From assembly GCA_011009095.1 (NCBI GenBank), contig VTPC01000503.1, positions 249,723-313,722 of the forward strand: DNA of 64,000 bases. Reading direction: 5' to 3'. The notes under the pieces are model-generated. The model did no database searches, was not told the DNA's origin, and worked only from the letters and a program-made list of their open reading frames with translations. The stretch comes from Ignelater luminosus. Lineage: Eukaryota > Arthropoda > Insecta > Coleoptera > Elateridae. Position 1 is the first letter of the stretch. Each line of letters opens with the position of its first letter. The position numbers and the translations under genes were made by a program. Of the stretch, positions 1-10,910 are shown piece by piece.

Positions 1-717
1 GATGAATCGTCATGTGACATACCGCGAGATTAAGTCAATCCTTGGCATCTACATGAAACAGATACATACAATACTGCAGCAACATTTAAATGTTAGGAAG
101 CTTCGCGCTGGATGAATTTCCTACAGCTTGAGTAATGCTTAAAAAAGGAGTCGTGTGGATTGGTTTACAGAAATGCCGAAAAACTTGAATCGAGGATGGT
201 CAAATCTGTCGTTCCAGGTGATGAGACTTGGATCTGTTCATACGAACCTGAAACTAAACTCAAACAACTGTATGGGCGTTCCATGATGAACCAAAACCAA
301 CAAAATTTATTCGTTCTCGAAGTGTTTGAAACAAATGATCTCTTGTGAAAAGGAGAATCATTCTACATCAAGACAATCCAAGGCCTTACAAAGCAGCTCT
401 GACAGTCTAATATTTAAAGCAGCAAAACGTCCAAATAATGGTCTCATTGTCCATATAGCCCTAATTTATCACCGAATCATTTTCTTCTTATTTTCTCAAA
501 TCAGAAACAAAATGCATGGTCAGCGTTTTTCTACGCCTTAAGAGACAGTTGAAGCATATTAATAGCATGTTTTAGCTATACTTCTTTCTGAGTGGAAAAA
601 TTGCTTTACCAATTGGTTTGGATCTTAAGGGAGAATATTCTGAAAAAAAATAAAACCATTTATTAATTATTCAACTGTTTTTCTTGTATTTTCTAAAAAT
701 TTTTGCCGCTACTCTCG
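1..717 (+). pseudogene. mariner transposase relic (right part of element)
   Basis: This is a decayed mariner transposase cut by the left edge of the window. Reading + strand in broken frames gives the N-terminal helix-turn-helix region (NRHVTYREIKSILGI), then the first catalytic motif in altered form (GDETWICSYEPET, about 218-257). The middle of the protein, including the second catalytic Asp, is largely deleted. The C-terminal tail is recognisable as a MHGQRFSTP block and, after several stops, a SEWKNCFTNWF-like block before an AT-rich 3' end. The right terminus appears to be a TIR ending about 717 with a TA at 718-719. Multiple stops and the deletion make it non-functional. The family call rests on motif recall, not a search. 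Confidence 0.75.
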
Positions 718-779
718 TACAGTGCTGATTACAACGATATAGCATTGTTGAAATCTGAACCAAACAGTTTTGGCGTTAT

Positions 780-1330
780 TCGTTATTTAACCCATAGTAT
801 TGTTTCTTCATCTTTGCAATCTATTGGTGGGGGCGTTCCAGAAGAAACTCAGGTAGAAGTGAAAGAAATGGATTTTTAAGGACATATTGCAGCTAACTTT
901 GTGATACGGAGCCAGCATGTCTTCAGCGAGCTTTTTGAAGTTTTCTGCCCTGACATTACTGTAGAATGTGGAATTCTCATAACCGCAAAGTGAACAGCTT
1001 GCGGATCAGAGAACCTACAAAAACTTCTTTAATTTTTGCTTTGTTGACTGGGGAATTTTTCAGGAAAGTACTTCAAAGTTGATCCAGTTTAGTCCATGGT
1101 TTTTGCGGAGATCTTCGTCAGACCGACTTTAATGTGCGGTAGTAGAATTTTATTTGAATCTACCAATGGTGGATATTGCACATTCTTATATCCTACCTTC
1201 ATAGATCTTTCGGGCTAGTCTCTCTTCACGCAGTGTAAAATCTTGCTCGACTGTCTCGTTCACACAAAAAAGCAACAGCACTTCATATACACCAGTTGTA
1301 TTAAATCCATCATCATAGACATTACCTTCA
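780..1330 (-). pseudogene. relic of an uncharacterised repeat-associated arthropod protein
   Basis: Reverse-strand translation, switching frame several times, gives blocks resembling a multi-copy uncharacterised arthropod protein family. Going from high to low coordinates these are a VQYPPLVDSNKILLPHIKVG segment (about 1182-1123), a segment like FPEKFPSQQSKN, and RAENFKKLAEDMLAPYH followed by CNMSLKIHFFHF (about 942-855). Stops and frameshifts interrupt every block, so this is a dead copy. I recognise the motif order (LLPPLHIKLGLMK... then AENY..LVEDML.....CNMSLKIHFLHSHLD) from memory and do not know a function. It may be carried by a mobile element. It abuts the mariner ending at 717. Confidence 0.5.
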
Positions 1331-3516
1331 AGTTATCATAGAGATTTTCATGTATAGAGTGGATGAAACTCGGTTTCCGTTGTGTGACTCAATCTAGAGT
1401 AGTCTACAAATAGGGCACCTTTGTTTCTGGAATTACGGCTGAAACTGCTCATGCCACCCTCGAATTTTCCTCTGGGAAGATACTTTGGCCTTGAAGGGCT
1501 TTAGATCGCGAACAAGATCGTTCAATTTTTTTCGATTAAGGATGTATGCCGCATCTAATATACCGTGGCAGACATTTGGATCATTGGCCGGAGAACAGAT
1601 TATTACATTCGAGTACGTTATTGTCCATTTCTCTTTTCTTGTGATGCTTCTAGATACCGGTGGTACGATGCTGAAGCAGCAATCATTAGTATGATTGATT
1701 GACTCTCATTAAACCACAATAATAGCAAACGGTAATACTACTTTTCGCCTTTCAGCCACTTTGGAGCATCTCGGAATTAGTAACAATTGGCTATTTTCAT
1801 TTCCAAGGCATTTCGTATGTTGTTCCGTGTAAGAGCCTGACTTAGATGTGTGGTAGGTGAAGATAAACTAACTTGCCATCGCTGCTGTCTTATATGACTT
1901 TGACAAACTTTTTGTTTATGGCGATGCTTAGTCTTTGATGACGCATTTTCTAATGGTCTGTGCCCTTTATGGTCATATGGATTTGGATCGAAAAGACTCA
2001 ACAGTGGCTTGGTTTGGTCGCTCGCGTATGACCTTACGTAAATAAATTGGATTATCTCATCTCCGATTTTGAGTGAGTTAGTTAGCAGCGAGTTCTTAAT
2101 TTGTCTGTGAATTAAATTTTCAGCAGGGTCATTGAATTCCATCTGGACTATAACAGAAATCTTTGTAATTGTCTTTTCTGACAATTTTATGATCAGTATG
2201 TAGTTTTGAACTTAGTCTGTTCTCATTTTTAAAACCCTTTGGATCCATTCTATATAATACTATCGTCTATCAGGCTTTATCAGTTGGTTTAGAGCTTTAG
2301 ATACACTTACGCGAATATTAGCTTTGATGGAATCTTCAGCTTGGACGAATGTTGAAATTGGGTTACGATTGAATGGAATTTTTTGTTTGGGAATTGTCTT
2401 ACTTTTAACTTGTGTGTTCTTGTCATAATGTTCACTATAGCGTGACACTTTAAAGGAGGGATGGGCAACCAAAACTCTAATCGGGCCCGTTGATCGCTGT
2501 ATTTCGTAGTAGTCGTAGCTCTGGTTGAAAGCTTATGCGGCCCAGTAGACCCCATTTTGCAATTGATTGTGGTTTTGAATTGTATTAGTGTTAAGTTGTA
2601 GTCTGAGACAGCACTTCAAAATCCTAACCTCGGAAAGTCGAAACCTTCATTACTGATTTTACTGTTTGAGCTTAGGTTGGTGGATCGTAGAGTCTGATAG
2701 ACACAACTCATTTAATTTGAATTTAGTGTTAGGAATTTTCTTCTTTTTGATGTTGCTGTATTGTTGTCTAGCTTTAGGCTTTATTTTTGGAATTTTATGC
2801 CGTGCTGGGGATTGTATCCAATTAGGAATATTTTCTATTTTTTGCTATTGTATCTATATGATCTTATTGTTTGATATACCTAGTTTAAAGGTGGTATCTA
2901 TACAAAATTTATACAATTTTCTAATTTGTGTAACTTGAAACTTTTTGAGTATTTCCGTTTTCCTGTTTTTCATTTGTGCGAGTCTTAGAAAAGAAATTTG
3001 TGCTTTCTGATGGTTCTGTTAGGTTTCTGTACTTTGAGAAATTTCAGTAGGAAAGTCCCTTTTGGTAAGGTGGGAGTGATGTCATTTTTTTTACAAAAAC
3101 AAATATTTTGAAATTTATCAATTAACCTTTATAGTTTTAAATGGATCTTTTCCGATTTTGGAATTTTAGTTAGGTCGTAAGCAGTAAATGCACTAGTTGT
3201 GCATAAACTTAAACGTTAACGGTACTTATTTTGAAAACTGGAAGCTTGCCATTCTTTATGGAATGCATTCGTGAAAGATATAGCTAAAAGGTGAAAAACC
3301 GAAGAAGTTCGTAAAGGAAAATGGTAAGTACTACTATAGTCAACTCAGAAAGAACAGTTTATTGTAAAAGAAGTATATCTCCTAGCTAATAGTAGAATCA
3401 ATACGTTTATATGTACGTCTATGACGTAATAGATCTCCTTGTGGTGTTAAAAAGAGCAGGAGTATTTTGAGGCTATTAAATAATATTCAGGGTAAGTAAG
3501 AATTAGTATATACATA
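1331..3516. other. no assignable gene; coding-like relic on - strand
   Basis: No intact gene is visible. Between about 1777 and 2472 one reverse frame is open except for two stops and has protein-like composition. It includes a KISVIVQMEFNDPAENLIH stretch and a KTKHRHKQKVC stretch. I could not assign it; weak resemblance to a SEA-type domain is impressionistic only. 2666-2938 (+) is an open hydrophobic AT-rich stretch judged to be chance. Confidence 0.3.
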
Positions 3517-4774
3517 CGAGGGCTGTTTGACGGAAGTGTGATATTTCAATAAAAAACAGGTTCAGCCTAGATTTTTTTAAATTATTTTTCAACATAGTTC
3601 CCTTCAAGTGCTACACACTTAGTCCAACGACTTTCCAATTTCTTTAAGCCTTCTGAGAAATGTTCTTTTGACAACTCGTCAAAATAGGCCTCCGTTGCAG
3701 CAATAACCTCTTCATTTGATGCGAATTTTTTTCCTGCGAGAGATTTTTTCAAATTCGGAAATAAAAAAAAGTCGCTTGGGGCCAGATCCGGTGAGTATGG
3801 TGGATGGGGAAGCAGTTCGTAGCGTAATTGTACCAATTTAGCGGTCGCAATTGCAGATGAATGAGATGGGGCGTTGTCGTAATGAAAGAGCACTTTCTTA
3901 CGTGCCAAATGTGGGCGTTTGTTTTTAAGGTAACATCAAAACGGGTCAATAATATTGGCCAGTTATTGTTTTACCCCTTTCCAAATAGTCAATATGGATT
4001 ATGCCTTGACCTTATTAACCGAGTGACCAATTTTAGTCTTCTTTGGTGCACGTTCGTCTGGTGATATCCATTGGTTCGACTGTTCCTTTGTCTCGGGGGT
4101 ATGGTGGTGGATCCAGGTTTCGTCAACAGTCACATATCGGCGAAAAAACTCCACTGGATTACGTTGTAACATGACCAAACATTGATTTGAAAGTTGAACA
4201 CGAATTCTCATTTGGTCCACTGTGAGTAATCGCGGCACCCATCTTGCCGATACCTTTTTCATATGCAAATGTTCGTGTAAAATATTATGCACCCGTTCAA
4301 TTGAGATGCCAACAGCATCAACTATCTCGCGCACTTTCAAACATCGATCAGCCATTACCATATTATGGATTTTGTCAACGATTTCCTTAGTAGTGACCGT
4401 TTATAAGGGCCCGGGGCGTTCACCATCATCAGTGCTCATACGACCAGTTTTAAATGAATTAAACCACTTGGAAACCATTCCATGCGATGGAGCAGATTCA
4501 CCGTAATATTTCCGTAATTTCTCCTCAGTTTCTTTCACTGTTTTTCCACGTGAAAAATAATGTTTAATTAAAACACGAAATTCACGTTTTTCCATATTTA
4601 CAAAATAGCACAAACTTAATTGATTTCTATGACTGTCAAATGTATACTATTTCACAGATTGACATGAAATTTGGAGGTTCAGCCTCTAAAAGACTGGCGT
4701 ATATGCTAATGTTTTCGATTTACCGATATCAGCGCCATCTAGCGGAAAGTCACGCTTCCGTCAAACAGCCCTCT
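3517..4774 (-). mobile_element. mariner element (DD34D), full-length ends, dead
   Basis: This is a 1258-bp mariner bounded by TA dinucleotides (3515-3516 and 4775-4776). The terminal inverted repeats of about 25 bp share GAGGGCTGTTTGACGGAAG; the outermost base and one internal base differ. The transposase lies on the - strand. Size and TA target duplication are typical of mariner. It is clearly inactive because of a nonsense codon, an internal deletion and frameshifts, and it sits in otherwise gene-free DNA. Confidence 0.9.
3582..4595 (-). pseudogene. mariner transposase, broken by stop and frameshifts
   Basis: The likely start is the Met at 4595 (MEKREFRVLIKHYF), giving an N-terminal HTH region. 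An in-frame TAA interrupts it after ERPGPL (about 4410) and the same frame resumes with TVTTKEIVDKIHNM. The catalytic motif VTVDETWIHHHTPETK (first Asp) is intact. About 10 codons are then missing before GIIHIDYLERGKTITGQYY, and two further frame changes precede ARKKVLFHYDNAPSHSS (second Asp). YSPDLAPSDFFLFPNL carries the third Asp 34 residues later. The C-terminus (KLESRWTKCVALEGNYVEK) is complete. The spacing identifies a DD34D mariner. Confidence 0.9.
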
Positions 4775-4776
4775 TA

Positions 4777-7170
4777 TGTATATCACTGAAACATATTTGA
4801 AACGAGTTATTCGGTAGTACCAAAATTAAGTAGGCGTTGTGTATGTGATCTGTCGTAGTGAAAGGAAGAAACAATTGCAAAAATATTGTTTTTAATGTGT
4901 AGATTGAATTCCATATCATTCTACGATTACCATTGTTCCATAATTATTTCTATTTGTTACAAAAATATTTGACTTTTTAAGAAAGCTGGCAATTTTTATT
5001 TTATCCATGGATTATTTTGAAGGAATATAGATAGGGACACGTATTGATCTCTAACAAATGCGGCTTTTCTCCACTTCAACTATTTTCGAAATTGTGTATT
5101 TTAATGCAATACCGAGCACAAAATCAAAATGATGCGCCGTACAAGTTTGAAAACTCGAGGAGCTGTCAATTGTTAATTAAGTGAGATTTTTATGATTAGA
5201 TTATTATCCGGGAATTTTGCACGTGCTACTACTAATTTACAAAATGAGTTTAATTGAATTCGGTAGTTATATATTTTAAAGAAATGCGCAGTTGTTTTTT
5301 TTGTAATATATATAATTGTCAATTAATAAAAAACGAAAATGAATGGACGTGTTTAATTAATTAATACATAATTTAGTAAGTTATTCAGATTTTATAGTTA
5401 CTGGTGTATAAAAACATAGTTATAGAAATTGACTGCTTAACCATTACTTAATTTATATTCGAATATTTGTTTCATGTATCTTAGGTCTGCTATAATAAAA
5501 ATGTGAAATAAATGAGTCTTGGATACTGGTTATTTCGCAGTTACGAAGTCGAAGAATAGTTTTAAGAGCCATTGCAAATCTTTATTAGATTGAAACCATT
5601 TGTTTTTTATACGCTTTGCAGGATATTCTTTTTTTAATTCTAACTAGATTAAATTATTTATCATGACATTAACTAGCATACCTATAATATATCTAATCCG
5701 GATTTATAGTTGAAGTTGGTGTTTGTTTTATGCCGCTCAATGGTACATTTAATCCCATTAGCAAGTGCAACTACTTGGCGGAGAGTCTTTCGCGTTTTTT
5801 CTTCTTAATATATATTTCATCCAGGGGCAATTTAAAGTTAACGTAATAGTACAAGTATAAATCATTAGACGTCACAGCTACCGTAGATTATTATAAATCT
5901 TTCTAGGCATGACAGAACTTTATGCTGTTCAAAAGCATTTTACGGCAAGGAACATTGAAGCGTATAAACGTTTATGTAGTGCCGAGTTATTTTTTCCGCC
6001 TTTCTATCCTTTAATCAATAGGTTACAAAGGATAGCATTGTTATTTCTAATTTCGTACTATTTTTTATGCAATAAAACATTAAATCATTAATACTCAGCA
6101 ATAAGGAAATGAAAGAGGTACTTTAAACAGGAGCAGTAAAAGAAACAACATTGAAGCTTTTTGTTATTATCATCATCGTTAAGGAGGAATGAGCTTTCTT
6201 TCTAAATACGTCACATTTTTATTTCGCAAGGCTGTACCACGTATTGCAAAACTACCTACTCAATTCTGACTTGAAATTGCTGAATATTTACTCTACTAAT
6301 ACGATGAAACTATAACAACAGACCAACAACATTTTGGTCACGTATACATTTCATTTCTTTATTTATTTAATATCTACCACTACCAGTGACCTTCTATGTT
6401 AAAATCGAACGTTAAATTTGGAGAATGTTGAAAAATTATTTTACTCGTAAACGCTGCGTTTCTGGAGAAAAATGCAAAATGACCTTTTTGATAAATTGAA
6501 TGTAAATCTCGAAAACAACACTTTTTAATGGCATGGGAACTAGCCTTTCTTAAGGAAATGATTTTGCTTATTTTAGATTTTCTTTCAGGTCAAGTTATAT
6601 GTACAGTAACAACTGTTTTAAAATCTCATTCCAATAACTTCCATTGCTACTAGGCTATTGCAAAAACAGAATATTTAGTTAAACTTTGACGTTCTATATC
6701 GCAAAAACCGAGTTTTAGAAAACAGTTGGGAGTTATCAGTAAGATGTTTGAATCTCATGGAAAACTGTTTAATTAAACCTATTGAAAGAGTTTTTTGGTT
6801 TTTGTGACATTCCAACTAGTGGTTTTAGCGATTTGAATGGTCACTACAGACTGCTTCAACTCTACAGTCTTGTGCCAAGATGAAACAACTTGCTACTTTC
6901 TTTGTTTTTGTTGGGAAATCCTCTGCTAAAAAGTACTTTCCAAGGTTACTTGCTTCTTATATGCATTTTAGGTCGTCTGCATCTAGCGCTACAGCAGAAT
7001 GAGAAACTCTCCTCTTGATGAAGCAGTTCTGTCTCCAGTTGCGTTTTACTTTTTTTTTATATAAACTAATAGTGTCTACATTACTTTTGCAGACGCTTTC
7101 GATGTCGGTTTAAACCAACTACTACCGATATCGCACCAACCAATCCCAAAATTCAACTAATTTGCAAGGA
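4777..7170. other. AT-rich DNA, nothing recognised
   Basis: I see no gene, RNA or mobile-element signature here. The only longer frame (5909-6091, +) has no recognisable domain and looks like chance. Confidence 0.4.
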
Positions 7171-7430
7171 GCCTCGGTGACTGATAGTTATGCTTCTGAC
7201 TATCAACCCAATGGTTGCGGGTTTGATTTCCGGACGAGGTCCTGAAATTTTTCACGCGAAAAAGATCTAGAAAAGAATGCCATCTTCCGGAAAGGATGTA
7301 TAACAGTGAGTCCCGTGTGACTACTATGAGTTGAATTTTAGAAATACTCGGGTTCGCCTAAATTCTAGTACCAAATTGACCATAGTAATTGAAGCCACAA
7401 ACAACAACTAATTTGCTAACCTCCATGTCT
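7171..7430 (+). repeat. probable tRNA-derived SINE
   Basis: The first 70 bases are tRNA-like. A 5' GCCTCGG can pair with 3' ACGAGGT using one wobble and one mismatch. There is a B-box-like GGGTTTGATTTCC at about 7219-7231 and an anticodon-arm-like TCTGACTATCAACCCA. The T stem and D arm are degenerate, so this is not a functional tRNA. It is followed by about 190 bases of moderate-GC sequence, as expected of a SINE body. The right end is uncertain. Confidence 0.45.
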
Positions 7431-7564
7431 ATGCTTCTGAAAATTTGATAGGCTGCAGTGAATTTTGCACTTTATTACAGGCGTTTTGCGTTTCTCCAGG
7501 TTTTTTTAACACAACTCTCTAAAGAATCTCTCACTTTACAGTGCACTATAACAACATAAACTGG

Positions 7565-7719
7565 TAACATGCGATCATTAGAATTTAAGTTCCCAGAAGG
7601 CTGTGAAATGTTTCCGTAGGGCGTAGCTTAGACACAACGCATGCCAACACATAACCTATAAACTGAGGATTTTTTCTTTCATAGCCGCCTGGGAAGTTAA
7701 ATTTTAATGATCGCATGTT
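7565..7719. mobile_element. small palindromic MITE
   Basis: This is a 155-bp element with inverted arms of about 39 bp (7565-7603 and 7681-7719). They begin TAACATGCGATCATT and end with its complement, differing at a few positions. The outer TA pairs fit a Tc1/mariner-type target. There is no coding capacity. Confidence 0.7.
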
Positions 7720-10117
7720 ATATGATACGGTGAATATTGAAAAGCACCCTACTATGGTAATCTTGCACGCTTTACTCTGTTATCTATCACACTTTACTCC
7801 CGCTCGACTTTCCTCCTATATAAGTGTTAAGGGTGCGATTCAGGCTTTTTCTTGTCTAGTGCAGCTTCTTTTAAAAATCTTCAGTGGATTTCGTCTAATG
7901 TTGAATGTCAAATAATTTGTTTAAAATCAACAAAAGTTGGTTAAAGCATTTTATATTGTTTTTTGAACGTTCTTTGCCTTTCTCTTAGCTTCTAAATACA
8001 TTATTGTGCCCCTACATAGATCTTAAACGTTTTAAGTGGATTCGTTACAGATGACTACCCGTCTACAGTTTGATTTGCAAGTGTTGGAGCTGAATCATAA
8101 TACGAAATTAAAGAAAGTTTGACGATTGATGCATGTTGAAGCGTGTCCTTTTGAAGTTTTTCTGAGAGCGTTTGAATCCCTGTCATGGTGGGCCTAAAGA
8201 ATAGAAATATCTTCTTGTACAGCTTTATTTGCTCTTTCCTCTTACTGTATGTCTTTAGACTTGTGGAACTGAAGAGTCACTAAATCAAGAGGAGCTAAAA
8301 CATTTCTTTGCTGCTTACATTACCTATAGAATCTTGAGAAACATATGCAGGCATATCTTTACTACTTTGCTGAATATTTTTAACTTGGAAAGTCTGTTCA
8401 GTTTTTTATAGCCCTGGCGGGCATGAGTGTTTTAGGTGATTTTTTGAAGCTTTAGACCACCATCTCTTAAACTTCTGAGTGTTGTAAAGCACTTTGAATA
8501 TTTTTTTCGCTTTGCTCAAAGATTTATATGTTTTATCCTGAACAAATGTATTGATGTACAAAAAGCAATTTTACTCGAAAATGTGGTATCTTGGGATAAA
8601 AGGATTTTTTTCTAATAACGTTACATATTTTTTTCGGCTTCGAAGAAGTCTGCTGCAGTTGTGGGGAATTTTCCTCTTTCGCCATAGGATCAGACTCGTA
8701 CCCAGAAGTTCAATAAGACAAAGATTGTTATTGTAAGCTAATCTGAATGCGTTTGTTTTTAATTTTGTGACATTGTAGATTCTCCAAAATTTGTCCAGAG
8801 CAGGCTTAGCCCGCTTTCGCCCTCCCTCCTCCGTTTGGTACAGATTGTAAGTAATGTTGGTGGAGATCGGATGACTTCATTCCAGGTGCTGGTATAACAT
8901 GAATGTGAAGGTGCTGTTAGTGGTTATTTTCATTAAAATATCTCTATAGGAACACTAATGGTTGTTGTAAAGTCGGTAGATGTAGCGCAGGTTCTAGATA
9001 GTGGGTGGAACGATGACGTTGTGCGAGATAGCAAAATGGTTCTTTACTGAACCCCACCAATGCACTGTGATGGAAATCAAGGTGGCGGACAGACTTCTGA
9101 GAGTGCAGTAGAGCACGAGAAGTGTAAAACCCGAAAATAGTCGACTTGCTTCTCAATAAATAGACGTCCGTCGGCCATGAGGCAAGAATGATATTGCAGC
9201 CGGTTGCCTGCGGCTCTGAACACGAAGTGAATCCGGACTGTGTTGGGGTATGGGTGACCTTGAATAAAGATATTCATTATAAGAGTTTGTAAAGTAAAAA
9301 TGCCAACAAATGACCTTAGGTTGATAATAACTGACCGCTTTAAGATAGTAGAAAAACAATAAATCGGAATTCAGGGGTGTCGGTAGGAGTTTGGCCGCCC
9401 GTGCCATGAGACTTTTAAGTGCGCCACTCATTGCGGTGAGAGCAGTTCATTTCCGAACGCCCATAAGTTCCCAGACAAGAAACCCCAAAATTTGGGCACT
9501 CGTGTGCACACTATGAACACACGTATGCCTACTATTTGATGTAGTTTCTGTAACGTGGCTGACTAATACGAAATAGTAGGTACTTTATGATAAACGTCAC
9601 AAAAGCTTTCAGTAGCAGTAAGGTGTTTATAAGAGAATTGAAAATACTGCCCACTGAAAAGGCAGAAATGTTGCGTAGAGCACTCTGAGATCTTTAGTTG
9701 ATGGGCTAAGTAGAATTAATACCGTGGAATGTTTGAATGGGCATATTTTGTCTGATCTTAGTTATTATTTATTTATTGATTTTTAAATCAAATTTTAACT
9801 GGTCCTGCTCGCTGAGGTACAAATAAGAATCATTAATGGTTTAACAATGGATGCCATTTCTTGCTGCAGTATTAATATTCGTAACGTGAATCGTATAGTC
9901 AAATCTTGTATGGAATTGATTTCTACGAACGGCCACCCGTTCTCCATTTGTTGTCTGTAAAAAACCAACTAACGACCGATATGTAGAAGTAGGCGATTAC
10001 ACATGCTTAAATGCAAATAAGAACATACATAGGACGATGTTTGATGCTGTAGAAGTATAAGAGCTACTTATTATGTTAAGCTCGACTAAGCTTCGTTAAT
10101 TCTATTAGTTAAGTTAC
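7720..10117. other. no gene recognised; GC-richer patch 8780-9480
   Basis: No gene is recognised. The 8780-9480 patch is noticeably richer in G and C than its surroundings, and reverse frames stay open for 66-92 codons. They show no domain I know, so this may be an old repeat. Confidence 0.35.
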
Positions 10118-10119
10118 TA

Positions 10120-10908
10120 CAGATGGCCCAACGAAACAAACTTAACTCTCAAGAAAATAATTAAATAAGTTTTTGAAAAAATGAAAAAACATGTCGATTT
10201 GTATTGGGAGGGGGGCATTTTTTGACGTGCAATTAATGGGAGGGCGTCAGCCCCACAAGAATTTCTAATGGGAAGGAGGTTCAAGTGGTACATCATTAGA
10301 AATGTCTTTCAATTCTTCATATTGCCCCGTTTGAATCTTTAAATTCGATCGCTTCCTTTAGAAGATACAGGGTGTGTATCTAAAACATAAAAGGCTTCAT
10401 GATCTTTAAATTTTTACAATTGGCATTAATTGTTCTCATTGAACATTATTTCCGAAGAAAAGTGTAATTATTTCAACCCTTTCTGCAATCGAGTAACCCA
10501 TAATGTAAGTTTTTCTTAATTTACAACAACAAATACTAGAAAATTCACTTGCTGCCTACACTGGGAAAATAAAAAAGAAACATGACAGACTTGTCTAGAA
10601 TTGATACAAGATTGTCAAATTAAATGAAAACAAACGTCAAATGTAAAAATCTGAAGATCATGAAGCCTTCTGTGTTTTAGATTTCACACCCTGTATCTTC
10701 CAAACAAATCTACCGAATTTAAAAATTCAAAAGGAGCAATATGAATAATCGAAAGACGCCCCCTCCCCCAGGGGCTTAAAGTTTAGGGTTCGAATTGTAT
10801 GTCAAAAAAATGTCCTCCTCCTTATACTAATCGATGTGTTTCTGCGTTTTTTCGGAAAATTATTTTCGTGAATTATTCAGTCTGTTTCGTTTTCGTTGGG
10901 CCACCCTG
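10120..10908. mobile_element. long-inverted-repeat non-autonomous element
   Basis: This is a 789-bp element flanked by TA (10118-10119, 10909-10910). The termini read CAGATGGCCCAACGAAA and, inverted, CAGGGTGGCCCAACGAAA. The inverted similarity continues inward for roughly 280-300 bp. For example, GATACAGGGTGTG near 10367 matches the complement of CACACCCTGTATC near 10688, and AAGGCTTCATGATCTT pairs in both arms. A loop of roughly 150-200 bp separates the arms. I see no transposase. The TA duplication suggests mobilisation by a Tc1/mariner-type transposase. Confidence 0.75.
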
Positions 10909-10910
10909 TA

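Noticed and set aside
2666..2938. 90-codon hydrophobic ORF
   Set aside because: No homology recognised; T-rich composition easily gives Phe/Leu/Ile-rich frames.
7171..7241. Functional tRNA gene
   Set aside because: D arm and T stem are mispaired and the acceptor has a mismatch plus a wobble; better explained as a SINE head.
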